Assembly (NCBI GenBank): GCA_002841625.1
Contig: PHAG01000009.1
Location: 62,001 to 126,000 of the forward strand
DNA from: Firmicutes bacterium HGW-Firmicutes-1
Lineage (GTDB): Bacteria; Bacillota; Clostridia; Lachnospirales; Vallitaleaceae
DNA: 64,000 nt
Direction: 5' to 3'
Shown: positions 35,036 through 44,018 of the stretch, piece by piece
Numbering within the stretch: the first letter of the stretch is position 1
Layout: every line of letters starts with the position of its first letter
Notes under the pieces: model-generated
The model's input: only the letters and a program-made list of their open reading frames with translations
What the model was told of the DNA's origin: nothing
The model's database searches: none
Position numbers and translations under genes: made by a program

Positions 35036-36778
35036 ATGAAAAAGAAAGTTATCATTTTTAGTGTGGTGCTATGTTTCATTGCAGTAATGGTTCTTATTAG
35101 CTTAAGATTTGTGGAAAAGAAGGATGTAGCCACAATGAATTATCCTATTTTTATAGAAGCAGTGGAGAACAATGAGGTTGCAAAAGTTATTATTAAAAAT
35201 GAAGAGCAATTAAATATTATTTTGAAAAATCAAGAAACCTTTAATGTTCCCAATCCATTGAGAACAGATTTAAAAGAGTTTTTATTGTTGAAAGGTATTG
35301 AAGTACAATATAAATCGGTAACAGATTTAACGCGGGTATTCTCATCACTTTTTGTAATGATACTTATTCTTGGTATTATACTGTATATGAAAAAGGGAAC
35401 AGGAGAGACGAAGCAGTTAATTAGAGATTTCAACAAGAAAGGTGTACATAGAGAAAATATTATTAAATTTGTAAATGTTGCTGGAAATTATGAGGCAAAA
35501 GATATGGTTAAAGATATCATAGACTTCATAAAACAACCAGAAAAATATAAAGAAATCGGAGCTAAAATGCCAAGAGGTATATTGCTCTATGGACTTCCAG
35601 GTACAGGGAAAACTCTTTTAGCTAAGGCAATTGCAGGAGAAGCCAACGTACCTTTTTTTGCCATGAGTGGATCAGATTTTGTGCAAATGTATGTAGGTGT
35701 TGGAGCAAATAGAGTAAGAGAATTATTTAAAAGTGCAAGAAAAAGCGAAAAAGCAGTTATTTTCATAGATGAAATTGATGCATTAGGTAAGAGTAGATCA
35801 GGTAATAAGGGTGCTGCAAATGATGAAAGAGAGCAAACTTTAAATGCCCTATTAACGGAGATGTCAGGCTTTAATAGTACAGAGGGCATCGTAGTGATAG
35901 GTGCTACAAATCGAGCGGATACCTTAGATCCAGCATTGCTAAGACCAGGTAGATTTGATAGACAAATAGAAGTTGCGTTACCTGATAAAGAAGCGAGAGA
36001 AGAGATTATAAAACTATATATGAAAGAAAAGCCTATATCAGAGGATGTAGACATTCATCAACTTTCAAAGCAAACAGTAATGTTTAGTGGAGCTATGTTA
36101 GAAAATCTTGTCAATGAAGGTGCAATCATTGCAGCGAATGAAGGTTGTACAATTATAACGAAAGATCATTTTGAGAATGCATTTTATACCGTAGTTGCGG
36201 GCATGTCAAAAAAGAACAGCAACAATACAGTAAGCGAGGATGAAAAGCTCATTACCGCATATCATGAGGCGGGACATGCATTGGTTACAAAGCTATTGCT
36301 TCCAGATATGGAAGTGGCAAAAGTAACAATTATCCCGACTACTAAGGGTGTTGCTGGTTATAATTACAATATTACAAAAGATAAAATGTATCGAAAGAAG
36401 GGTGAAATAATAGGAAGCATTAAAGTTCTTCTTGGTGGTAGAGCAGCAGAAGAATTGGCCTTTGGAGAGGACAATGTAACAACTGGAGCAATGAATGATA
36501 TTAAAGAGGCTTCAAAAGAGCTTTATCAGTTTTATAGTACATATGGTATGGATGAAGATAATAAGTTGTTCTATCTTGATACGGGAGTTGGCATTCCTGA
36601 AAGTACATATGAAAAGTGTAGTGAAAAAATGAAAGATTTATACTTAGAAACAAAGCAATTACTCACCTATAATGGTGATATATTAGATAAAATTACCGCG
36701 CTTTTAATGCAAAAAGAAACGATAGATGGTCAAGATATAGATGGTATTATGCAAATGGTAGCGGCAATAGATAAGTAA
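35036..36778 (+). CDS. FtsH-family membrane AAA metalloprotease
   Basis: The 580-residue protein has two N-terminal membrane helices (residues 4-22 and about 100-118) flanking a small external domain, an AAA module with Walker A GLPGTGKT (186-193) and Walker B VIFIDEIDALG, the SRH region with RPGRFDRQIEV, and an M41 peptidase domain with zinc ligands His410 and His414 in HEAGH. It degrades membrane and soluble proteins. The P-loop has Leu where FtsH usually has Pro, and the protein is shorter than a standard FtsH, so it is probably an accessory paralogue. The start is the ATG at 35036 with AAAGGGGG upstream. Confidence 0.88.
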   Translation: MKKKVIIFSVVLCFIAVMVLISLRFVEKKDVATMNYPIFIEAVENNEVAKVIIKNEEQLNIILKNQETFNVPNPLRTDLKEFLLLKGIEVQYKSVTDLTRVFSSLFVMILILGIILYMKKGTGETKQLIRDFNKKGVHRENIIKFVNVAGNYEAKDMVKDIIDFIKQPEKYKEIGAKMPRGILLYGLPGTGKTLLAKAIAGEANVPFFAMSGSDFVQMYVGVGANRVRELFKSARKSEKAVIFIDEIDALGKSRSGNKGAANDEREQTLNALLTEMSGFNSTEGIVVIGATNRADTLDPALLRPGRFDRQIEVALPDKEAREEIIKLYMKEKPISEDVDIHQLSKQTVMFSGAMLENLVNEGAIIAANEGCTIITKDHFENAFYTVVAGMSKKNSNNTVSEDEKLITAYHEAGHALVTKLLLPDMEVAKVTIIPTTKGVAGYNYNITKDKMYRKKGEIIGSIKVLLGGRAAEELAFGEDNVTTGAMNDIKEASKELYQFYSTYGMDEDNKLFYLDTGVGIPESTYEKCSEKMKDLYLETKQLLTYNGDILDKITALLMQKETIDGQDIDGIMQMVAAIDK

Positions 36779-36804
36779 TAAACCTTATAAGCAATATAGT
36801 CAAA

Positions 36805-36847
36805 GTGCTTCAAAAAGAATTTAATTCTATTTGGGGCATTTTTTTTA
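36805..36847 (+). terminator. Terminator after the FtsH-family gene
   Basis: GTGCTTCAAAAAGAA pairs with TTCTATTTGGGGCAT, using several G-U pairs, followed by a run of eight T. Confidence 0.8.
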
Positions 36848-36941
36848 TTATAAAATGAAATATAAATATATGTGAGAATGCACAAAAAAAAAGACTATTT
36901 ATGTGTAATATGTGGAAATGTATATTATGAAAATAAAACAC

Positions 36942-36970
36942 TTGATTTAATTTGATCGATATATTACAAT
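36942..36970 (+). promoter_or_regulatory. Promoter of the fructose PTS operon
   Basis: TTGATT (36942-36947) and TACAAT (36965-36970), spacing 17. The repeated operator-like sites at 37003-37034 lie downstream of it. Confidence 0.6.
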
Positions 36971-37002
36971 GAAATCAATCAAAAACGATTAAAAATAAAA
37001 TT

Positions 37003-37034
37003 AATGATTGAAAATGATTGTTAATGTATTGAAA
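37003..37034 (+). promoter_or_regulatory. Three tandem operator-like repeats, probable FruR site
   Basis: AATGATTGAA, AATGATTGTT and AATGTATTGAA follow each other with a 10-base period between the promoter and the EIIA start. DeoR-family repressors bind such direct repeats, and a DeoR-family gene is the second gene of this operon. Confidence 0.5.
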
Positions 37035-37058
37035 ACGCCCTAGTAAAGGAGTATGTAT

Positions 37059-37508
37059 ATGATTATTAATGAAGCATTGATTAACCTTCAGGTTAAACAT
37101 GAAACAAAAGAAGCAGTCATTCAAGAACTTGCACAAATGGCATATGATGAAGGACGTGTTGAAGATATCGCCGCTTATGTAAAAGCAGTGTTAAAGAGAG
37201 AATCAGAGTATAGTACGGCAGTTGGATTTGGAGTAGCTATTCCCCATGGTAAAACAAATGCTGTGAAAGAACCATTCCTAGTATTTGCAAAAGTACAACG
37301 TGTTGATTGGGATTCGCTAGACAATGAACCAGTTGATTTGGTTTTTATGATTGGTGTTCCAGAGGAAAGTGCGGGATCACTTCACTTAAAAATATTGGCT
37401 AGTATATCAAGAAAGCTTATGAAGGAAGAATTTAGAGAAGGTTTAAGACAAAGCAAATCACCTGAGGAAATTATGGAATTACTAAAAAATAGTGACTTAG
37501 GCTTATAG
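37059..37508 (+). CDS. Fructose-type PTS enzyme IIA
   Basis: The 149-residue PTS_EIIA_2 protein carries the phosphorylation site His63 in VAIPHGKT. It receives phosphate from HPr and passes it to the IIB domain of the fructose permease encoded at 39343, which lacks its own IIA. I prefer the ATG at 37059 because AAAGGA ends 8 bases before it; the ATG at 37053 is too close. It is the first gene of a six-gene operon. Confidence 0.93.
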   Translation: MIINEALINLQVKHETKEAVIQELAQMAYDEGRVEDIAAYVKAVLKRESEYSTAVGFGVAIPHGKTNAVKEPFLVFAKVQRVDWDSLDNEPVDLVFMIGVPEESAGSLHLKILASISRKLMKEEFREGLRQSKSPEEIMELLKNSDLGL

Positions 37509-37517
37509 GAGGGTACC

Positions 37518-38288
37518 ATGCTACAAGTTGAGAGACAGAAAAGAATCATGCAGTTGTTATTGAAAAATAGTAGTATATCTGTAAAAAGTCTATGCGATAT
37601 TTTAGAAGCATCTGAAGCAACCATTCGAAGAGATCTTACACTACTAGAGCAAGAAAATAAGCTAGAGAGAACACATGGTGGTGCAAGTATCAATGACAGC
37701 ATTAGACTTACTTTTGAAGAGTCTTTCAATCAAAAGGAACTGATTTATTCAGATGAGAAAAGACGTATTGCAAAAAAAGCATTTGAGGAACTTAAAGATT
37801 TTGATAGCATTGTCCTAGATTCGGGCACAACCATATCAGAGCTTGCAAGATTAATAGGTGAGTCTGAGCTAAAGTTAACGGTTATAACCAACGCTACTAG
37901 CATATCTAATTTGATATCGAATAATCCAAATGTAGAATTATACGCAATTGGAGGAAAGGTTAGATTGAATACACAGGCTACTGTTGGTGCAATCAGTGTT
38001 GAAATGATTAAAAGATTCAATGTTCAAAAGGCGTTTATTGGAGTAAATGGAATAACATTAGAAAATGGTGCTACAACACCTTATTTAGAAGAGGCAGAGA
38101 TCAAAAGAGCAATGTTAGCAATTGCTTCTGAAAGAATCATTATTACTGACCATACAAAATTTCAAAAAGTTGCATTATGTCAAATAGCACCTTTATCCAT
38201 GATAGACAAGATTATCACAGATAAGAATCTTTCGGATAACGAATACAATAATTACATTCAAAATGACATTTTAGTTGAAAGAGTATAA
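37518..38288 (+). CDS. fruR: DeoR-family repressor of the fructose operon
   Basis: The 256-residue regulator has an N-terminal DeoR winged helix (residues 5-55; KSLCDILEASEATIRRDLTL) and a C-terminal sugar-phosphate sensor domain with DSGTTISELARLI, GGKVRLNTQATVG and ITDHTKF. It probably senses fructose-1-phosphate and represses this operon by binding the repeats at 37003-37034. GGAGG precedes the start 9 bases after the EIIA stop. Confidence 0.88.
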   Translation: MLQVERQKRIMQLLLKNSSISVKSLCDILEASEATIRRDLTLLEQENKLERTHGGASINDSIRLTFEESFNQKELIYSDEKRRIAKKAFEELKDFDSIVLDSGTTISELARLIGESELKLTVITNATSISNLISNNPNVELYAIGGKVRLNTQATVGAISVEMIKRFNVQKAFIGVNGITLENGATTPYLEEAEIKRAMLAIASERIIITDHTKFQKVALCQIAPLSMIDKIITDKNLSDNEYNNYIQNDILVERV

Positions 38289-38341
38289 ACGAATCTGTGG
38301 TGAAGAGAATGTATGAAAATGGATAAGGAAGGAGGCGCTGT

Positions 38342-39271
38342 ATGATTACAACAATAACATTAAATCCAGCGATAGACAGAACAATTGTTGTTAATGACTT
38401 AGAAATGGGGCAAGTGAATAGAATTACCAGTGCTAGAGAAGATATTGGTGGAAAAGGAATAAATGTTGCAAAGGTATTGAAGCAGTTAAATGATTCAACA
38501 AAAGCCATTGGATTTATAGGGATCAATAATAAAAAGAAGGTTTATGAACTCTTAGATTTAGAAAATATGAACTATCAGTTTATTGAGGTTGAGGCATTTA
38601 CTAGAATAAATACGAAAATAGTGGATCATGGAAATCAACTTACTACAGATCTAAATGAACAAGGGTTTAGCATAAATACAGTCTTATATGAAGATTTTAA
38701 ATCAATGCTTAGAGAGCAAGCAATTATAAGTGACTACATGGTTTTTAGTGGTAGTATACCGGTGGGATTATCCAAGGAAACATATAAAGATTTAATTAAA
38801 CTTGTAAAAGAAAATACGTTGACTGTTTTAGATGCAGATGGAGAATTACTTGTTGAAGGTATCAAGGCAGGGCCATTTTTGATTAAACCTAATATACATG
38901 AATTAGAGGCAGCCTTTAAAACAAGTTTAAATGATGAAAAGGATATTATCAAGCTTAGCCTTGAAATAATAGAAAAGTATGATGTTAAAATGGTTCTAAT
39001 TTCTATGGGTGGTGACGGTAGTATTCTTGTCACCCAAAAAGAAGTACTAAAGGCAGAACCAATAAAGGTAGTGGTAAATAGCACTGTAGGGGCAGGAGAT
39101 TCTATGCTAGCAGGAATAGTTCATGGTATAGCCAATGGACTATCTCTTTCGGATTCTTTAGTCTTTGCAACCGCTTGTGGAACATTAGCTGTTACGCAAG
39201 AAGGTACACAATCTTTTTCAATGGAAGAAGTACTTGAAGTCATGAAACAAGTACATATTTCCTCTCTATAA
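38342..39271 (+). CDS. fruK: 1-phosphofructokinase
   Basis: The 309-residue PfkB-family kinase phosphorylates fructose-1-phosphate to fructose-1,6-bisphosphate with ATP. Seen are the N-terminal TLNPAIDRTIVV, the glycine-rich EDIGGKGINVAKVLKQL, LDADGELLVEGIKAGP, KPNIHELE and the C-terminal ATP/anion-hole motif VGAGDSMLAGIVHG with the catalytic Asp. It processes the product of the adjacent fructose permease. Confidence 0.96.
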   Translation: MITTITLNPAIDRTIVVNDLEMGQVNRITSAREDIGGKGINVAKVLKQLNDSTKAIGFIGINNKKKVYELLDLENMNYQFIEVEAFTRINTKIVDHGNQLTTDLNEQGFSINTVLYEDFKSMLREQAIISDYMVFSGSIPVGLSKETYKDLIKLVKENTLTVLDADGELLVEGIKAGPFLIKPNIHELEAAFKTSLNDEKDIIKLSLEIIEKYDVKMVLISMGGDGSILVTQKEVLKAEPIKVVVNSTVGAGDSMLAGIVHGIANGLSLSDSLVFATACGTLAVTQEGTQSFSMEEVLEVMKQVHISSL

Positions 39272-39342
39272 AATAAGGCTATTTGTAATGAGTTAATGTT
39301 ATGTTACAAAACAACTATACATCATTTTAAGGAGGATTTATT

Positions 39343-40713
39343 ATGAAAATTTTAGCTGTAACAGCTTGTCCAACTGGCATTGCGCATACTTATATGGCGG
39401 CGGAAGCCCTTGAAGCAGCAGCAAAGAAAAAAGGTTATGAAATCAAGGTTGAAACTAGAGGATCTGTTGGTGTGGAAAATGAGCTTTCAGAAAAAGACAT
39501 CAAAGAAGCAGATTGTATAATACTTGCTTGTGATACTGCTGTACCAATGGAAAGGTTTTATGGTAAAAAACTTGTTAATGTTTCGGTTAGTGAAGCATTA
39601 AAAGGTTCTGATCAATTAATAGAGAATGCATTGAAAGCGAATGTTTATAGTAAAAACAACCTAGTCGATGAGGCTTCTGACCTAAAGGAACAACGTTTTT
39701 CGGGTAGAAAAGGCTTTTATAAGCATCTAATGAATGGTGTATCTTTTATGATTCCATTTGTTGTTGCTGGTGGTATAGCAATTGCTCTAAGTTTCCTTAT
39801 TGGTGGTTATAATGGTTTTCAAGTTGAAGGTTCTATTGCTGCCTTTCTAATGGGTATTGGCGGTGGTGGTGGAGCATTTGGCTTAATGGTTCCAATTTTA
39901 GCAGGTTACATAGCTTATTCTATTGCAGATCGTCCAGGTTTAGCGCCAGGTATGATTGGTGGTGCAGTAGCAATGCAACTTAATTCTGGATTTTTAGGCG
40001 GCTTGGTTGCAGGTTTCTTGGCAGGTTATATCGTAATATTAATTAAAAAATATATTAAGTTACCAAAGTCTTTACAAGGTATTATGCCAGTTCTTATTAT
40101 TCCAGTATTAGGTTCTTTAGCAGTTGGGTTATTGTTCTTCTACATTATTGGTACACCTGTAAGTGCAATTAACACAGCAATGAATAATTATTTAACGAAT
40201 ATGTCAGGTTCAAATGCAATTGTTTTAGGTTTGGTACTTGGTTTGATGATGGCAGCTGATATGGGAGGTCCTATTAATAAAGCAGCATATGCCTTTGCTA
40301 CAGGAACCTTGGTTGTGGGTTCAGGAACTATGGTAATGGCAGCTGTAATGGGGGCTGGTATGGTGCCTCCACTAGGGATAGCTTTAGCTACAGTATTGTT
40401 TAAAAATAAGTTTGACCTTTATGAAAGAGAAGCTGGAAAAGCGGCATGGGTACTTGGAGCTAGCTTTATTACAGAAGGTGCAATTCCATTTGCAGCAGCA
40501 GATCCTCTAAGAGTAATTCCTTCTATCATGGTTGGATCAGCATTAACTGGTGCCTTATCAATGGCTTTTAAAGCTACCTTAGCAGTACCTCACGGTGGAT
40601 TGTTTGTATTCTTTGCAATTGAAAATTTAGTAGGGTATATCATTGCAATTCTCGCAGGTACAATTGTATCAGCTATCATGCTTGGTTTCTTGAAAAAAAA
40701 GGTTGAGGCATAA
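39343..40713 (+). CDS. Fructose PTS permease, enzyme IIBC
   Basis: The 456-residue permease begins with a IIB domain (residues 1-95) whose phosphorylated Cys9 lies in TACPTGIAHTYMAAE. After a linker comes the IIC domain (about 125-456) with eight or more membrane helices and the family sequences GGPINKAAYAFATG and ITEGAIPFAAADPLRV. It imports fructose as fructose-1-phosphate. It lacks the IIA domain found in many FruA proteins; that function is supplied by the separate gene at 37059. Confidence 0.95.
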   Translation: MKILAVTACPTGIAHTYMAAEALEAAAKKKGYEIKVETRGSVGVENELSEKDIKEADCIILACDTAVPMERFYGKKLVNVSVSEALKGSDQLIENALKANVYSKNNLVDEASDLKEQRFSGRKGFYKHLMNGVSFMIPFVVAGGIAIALSFLIGGYNGFQVEGSIAAFLMGIGGGGGAFGLMVPILAGYIAYSIADRPGLAPGMIGGAVAMQLNSGFLGGLVAGFLAGYIVILIKKYIKLPKSLQGIMPVLIIPVLGSLAVGLLFFYIIGTPVSAINTAMNNYLTNMSGSNAIVLGLVLGLMMAADMGGPINKAAYAFATGTLVVGSGTMVMAAVMGAGMVPPLGIALATVLFKNKFDLYEREAGKAAWVLGASFITEGAIPFAAADPLRVIPSIMVGSALTGALSMAFKATLAVPHGGLFVFFAIENLVGYIIAILAGTIVSAIMLGFLKKKVEA

Positions 40714-40783
40714 TAGGGATTTAAGGATAAAATATCAATGTATCTTTATCAAAAAACAATAAGTCTATAAAGGAGGCAAAGTC

Positions 40784-41053
40784 ATGAAAAAGATAGCAAT
40801 TAAATTACAAAATGAAGAAGGCCTTCATGCAAGACCTGCTAATATGTTTTCCAAAGCTGCAATGAAATTTAAATGTGATATACAGCTATTTAAAAATGGA
40901 GATACAACCAAGGTATTTAATCCTAAAAGTATTCTTTCGATTTTAAGTATGGGAGCTATGAAAGGTGATGAGTTAACGATTGTTGCGAATGGTGAAGATG
41001 AAGAAGCTGCCATAGCTAAAATTGCAGACTTGATAAAAAACGATTTTAACTAA
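40784..41053 (+). CDS. ptsH: Phosphocarrier protein HPr
   Basis: The 89-residue protein has the PTS active site GLHARPA with His15. The regulatory serine of Firmicutes HPr appears in NPKSILSILSMG, at position 49 instead of 46, because the loop before it (NGDTTKVFNPKS) is three residues longer than in Bacillus HPr. It carries phosphate from Enzyme I, encoded next, to IIA. An AAAGGAGG site precedes the start. Being inside the fructose operon, it may be a fructose-induced HPr, or the main one. Confidence 0.93.
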   Translation: MKKIAIKLQNEEGLHARPANMFSKAAMKFKCDIQLFKNGDTTKVFNPKSILSILSMGAMKGDELTIVANGEDEEAAIAKIADLIKNDFN

Positions 41054-41064
41054 GAGGTGTAATA

Positions 41065-42711
41065 ATGATAGAAATAAAAGGTATTCCGGCCTCTAGTGGT
41101 ATTGCAATAGGTTCGGTTATGATTAAGAAAGAGCTGATCAATCCTAGTTTGCAAAAAATAGCAGATATAGATCAAGAAAAAAAGAGATTTAAAGATGCAA
41201 GATCAAATGCAATGAAGCATTTGTATGCTCTTTATGAAAGTACAATGGTCAAGATCGGTGAAAAAGAAGCCAGTATTTTTGCAGCACATATTGCTTTGAT
41301 AGAAGATGAAGAACTCATAATTGGTGTTGAAACTTCAATTGAAACCAATAGTTGGAATGCAGAATGGGCATTGAAATTGACAACGGATTATTATATTTCG
41401 ATTTTCAATCAAATGGATGACCCATATCTAAAAGAGCGAGCATTAGATATAAAGGACATTTCAAACCGATTACAAAGACAGTTGAATGGTATGGGTGAAG
41501 AAGAAGAGATGATGAAAACAGATGAGCCTGTTATTATTGTAGCCCATGATTTAACGCCATCAGATACAGCTCAAATGGATACGTCTAAAGTGCTAGGCTT
41601 TATTACTGAAATTGGCGGTAAAACATCTCATACGGCAATTCTCGCTAGAACATTAGAAATACCTGCAATTGTTGGACTTCATGGAATTGTATCTAAAGTA
41701 AAGAATGACCAACATCTCGTCCTGGATGGACGAGATGGTATGGTATACATAGAAGCGGACCAAAGTATGATACAACATTTCCATGATGAAAAAACAAAAG
41801 AACAACAGTATAAGAAAAATCTGAGTCAATTAAAATATACCAAAGCAATCACTAAGGATGGTATAGAAATTGAGTTAGTAGCCAATATTGGTACACCTGA
41901 GGATGTAAAAAATATTTTAGATAAAAATGTTCACGGTATAGGATTATTTAGAACAGAATTTATCTATATGAGTAGAGACACGTTACCTACTGAAGAGGAA
42001 CAATTTGAGGCTTATAAAAAAGTCACTGAAGATATGAAAGGTCACCCTGTTGTCATTAGAACCTTAGATATTGGAGGAGATAAAGAGCTTAAATACTTGG
42101 AAATTGAAAAGGAAATGAATCCATTTCTCGGCTTTAGAGCAATCAGATTGTGCTTGGAGCGGGTAGAACTATGGAAAACGCAATTACGAGCGATACTAAG
42201 AGCAAGTGCAGAGGTTAAGAAAGAATTAACAGAAGAGAATATAGCTTTTAATCAAGAGCTTGAAGTGGGTATGATGATGGAAACCCCAGCGGCGGCTATA
42301 ATGGCAGATGTTTTTGCAAAGGAAGTAGACTTTTTTAGTATTGGAACAAATGATTTGATTCAATATACCATTGCTGTGGATCGAATGAATCCATTGGTTT
42401 CCCATCTATATTCTCCTTATGATCCTGCAGTTATACGGTTGATTAAGAAAATCATTGATGCAGGCCATCAAGAGGGTATATGGGTAGGTATGTGTGGTGA
42501 AGCAGCATCTGATCAAAAAGCAATCCCACTTTGGTTAGGAATGGGACTCGATGAATTTAGTATGAGTGCCTCTGCCATATTAGAATCAAAATGGTTGATT
42601 CAAAATATTAGTAAGAAAGATTCAGAAACATTGTGTGAACGTATTATGTTACTGAACACCGCAGCTGATATTGAGGAAGCATTGAGAAAAAATATAGACC
42701 CTATGAAGTAA
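41065..42711 (+). CDS. ptsI: PTS enzyme I (phosphoenolpyruvate-protein phosphotransferase)
   Basis: The 548-residue enzyme starts the PTS relay by taking phosphate from PEP. His189 lies in the signature GGKTSHTAILART. The PEP-binding barrel has GIGLFRTEFIYM, VIRTLDIGGDKELKYL, FSIGTNDLIQYTIAVDR and the catalytic cysteine region GMCGEAASD. It is slightly shorter than usual (about 570). It is translated 11 bases after the ptsH stop and closes the operon before a terminator. Confidence 0.96.
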   Translation: MIEIKGIPASSGIAIGSVMIKKELINPSLQKIADIDQEKKRFKDARSNAMKHLYALYESTMVKIGEKEASIFAAHIALIEDEELIIGVETSIETNSWNAEWALKLTTDYYISIFNQMDDPYLKERALDIKDISNRLQRQLNGMGEEEEMMKTDEPVIIVAHDLTPSDTAQMDTSKVLGFITEIGGKTSHTAILARTLEIPAIVGLHGIVSKVKNDQHLVLDGRDGMVYIEADQSMIQHFHDEKTKEQQYKKNLSQLKYTKAITKDGIEIELVANIGTPEDVKNILDKNVHGIGLFRTEFIYMSRDTLPTEEEQFEAYKKVTEDMKGHPVVIRTLDIGGDKELKYLEIEKEMNPFLGFRAIRLCLERVELWKTQLRAILRASAEVKKELTEENIAFNQELEVGMMMETPAAAIMADVFAKEVDFFSIGTNDLIQYTIAVDRMNPLVSHLYSPYDPAVIRLIKKIIDAGHQEGIWVGMCGEAASDQKAIPLWLGMGLDEFSMSASAILESKWLIQNISKKDSETLCERIMLLNTAADIEEALRKNIDPMK

Positions 42712-42739
42712 GTACCTACATTTTCGATAGACTCCCTTT

Positions 42740-42784
42740 ATATAATCCCTACGGAATCCTCCCCAGATTTTATAGGGATTATAT
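42740..42784 (+). terminator. Terminator of the fructose PTS operon
   Basis: ATATAATCCCTA (42740-42751) pairs perfectly with TAGGGATTATAT (42773-42784); ATTTTA follows. Confidence 0.75.
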
Positions 42785-42789
42785 ATTTT

Positions 42790-42815
42790 AACCGAATGTC
42801 GAGATTTTGCAACAT
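42790..42815 (+). repeat. Dispersed motif copy D (upstream of the chemoreceptor gene)
   Basis: AACCGAATGTCGAGA followed by TTTTGCAACAT, differing from the best copy at only a few positions. It ends 21 bases before the start at 42837. Confidence 0.55.
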
Positions 42816-42836
42816 AGATGAAAAAGGAGCAAAAAG

Positions 42837-43925
42837 ATGAATCTATTTAAATCAATTACCGAGAAAAAATATGCCAGTTTATTAGAAATGATCGAAAGTA
42901 CTTGGGATAAGGATGTAAAAGATATTAGGATAAGTATTTGGGAAAATCAAGCCAATACTTCTGGGTTAGGAAAAGTTGTAAGAAGTATGTTTTTAATGCT
43001 TTCTAATGTGAAATCATTTGTTCAAGAGAGTAGAGCTGATGGAAAAGAAATAGTAGAAATTATTAAAAACTTATCTTGTTCTCAAGAGGAAAACGGGTCT
43101 ATTCTTGATGAAGAAAGAAATGCACTTGATGAAATGTGTGCTGAAGTAGATAGCCAAGTTAACTACATGGTGGAGGCGAATCAATTGGTAAATGAAATGA
43201 CCATCACCCTTACTGAAACAGACACCTTCATACAAACAATGTCTAAAAGTGCTGAATTAGCATTTACTACTGCGGCAGAAGGTCAGGATGCAATACAAAA
43301 TTCTGTTACACAGATGCATTGTATTAAAGAAGGTGCCAATCGTTTAGAATCGGTCATTCAATCTCTGAAAAAACAATCCGTTGAAGTAGGAAACATGAAT
43401 GCGTTAATCACTCAAATATCTGAACAGACTAATTTACTTGCACTTAATGCAGCAATAGAGGCAGCTAGAGCTGGGGAACATGGTAGAGGCTTTGCAGTTG
43501 TTGCTGATGAAATTAGAAAGTTAGCATCTCAAACACAAGATTCTGCACACAATATTCAATATTTAACTCAAAACATTCAAAAAGAAATAACCGTAGCCAG
43601 TGAATTGATTAAGGATGAACATGAAAAAGTAGATGATGGTATCGTTTCCTTTGAAGAGTCAGAAAAGGCCTTCGACATGATAGGAGATTATATTAATGAA
43701 GTGGTAATGAATATATTAGAAGTAATGTCTTCAGTAAGTAAATCTCAAATGTCAAGCAAGAGTGTAGTTGAACAATTGGATAAGGTAGGAGAATCTATTC
43801 AAGTTGCAGTTAATCATACAGAAAGAATGGTACAAACCAACTATAATCGAGTAGAAATATCTAAAGATAGTAACAAATTTATAGATCAATTAAAAAATAG
43901 AAGTGTCTTATTTGAACAACGCTAG
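42837..43925 (+). CDS. Soluble methyl-accepting chemotaxis-type signalling protein
   Basis: The 362-residue protein has the canonical chemoreceptor hairpin tip: [20 protein letters not shown] then [17 protein letters not shown] (about residues 197-234), within long coiled coils. There is no membrane segment, no HAMP and no recognised sensor domain; the first 65 residues ([20 protein letters not shown] and following) are unassigned. It should dock CheW/CheA from the cytoplasm and sense an internal signal through the N-terminal part or a partner. It stands alone, after the motif copy at 42790. Confidence 0.88.
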   Translation: MNLFKSITEKKYASLLEMIESTWDKDVKDIRISIWENQANTSGLGKVVRSMFLMLSNVKSFVQESRADGKEIVEIIKNLSCSQEENGSILDEERNALDEMCAEVDSQVNYMVEANQLVNEMTITLTETDTFIQTMSKSAELAFTTAAEGQDAIQNSVTQMHCIKEGANRLESVIQSLKKQSVEVGNMNALITQISEQTNLLALNAAIEAARAGEHGRGFAVVADEIRKLASQTQDSAHNIQYLTQNIQKEITVASELIKDEHEKVDDGIVSFEESEKAFDMIGDYINEVVMNILEVMSSVSKSQMSSKSVVEQLDKVGESIQVAVNHTERMVQTNYNRVEISKDSNKFIDQLKNRSVLFEQR

Positions 43926-43946
43926 TTGCGTTAACTTCTTTTATAC

Positions 43947-43975
43947 TTGAAAAAAACCATAAGTTGCTTTATAAT
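43947..43975 (+). promoter_or_regulatory. Sigma-A promoter of the 44019-47264 unit
   Basis: TTGAAA (43947-43952) and TATAAT (43970-43975), spacing 17, 43 bases before the start codon. Confidence 0.7.
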
Positions 43976-44018
43976 AGCTTTGACTATGTAGTGAAAATGG
44001 TTTCAGGAGAGGTATATA

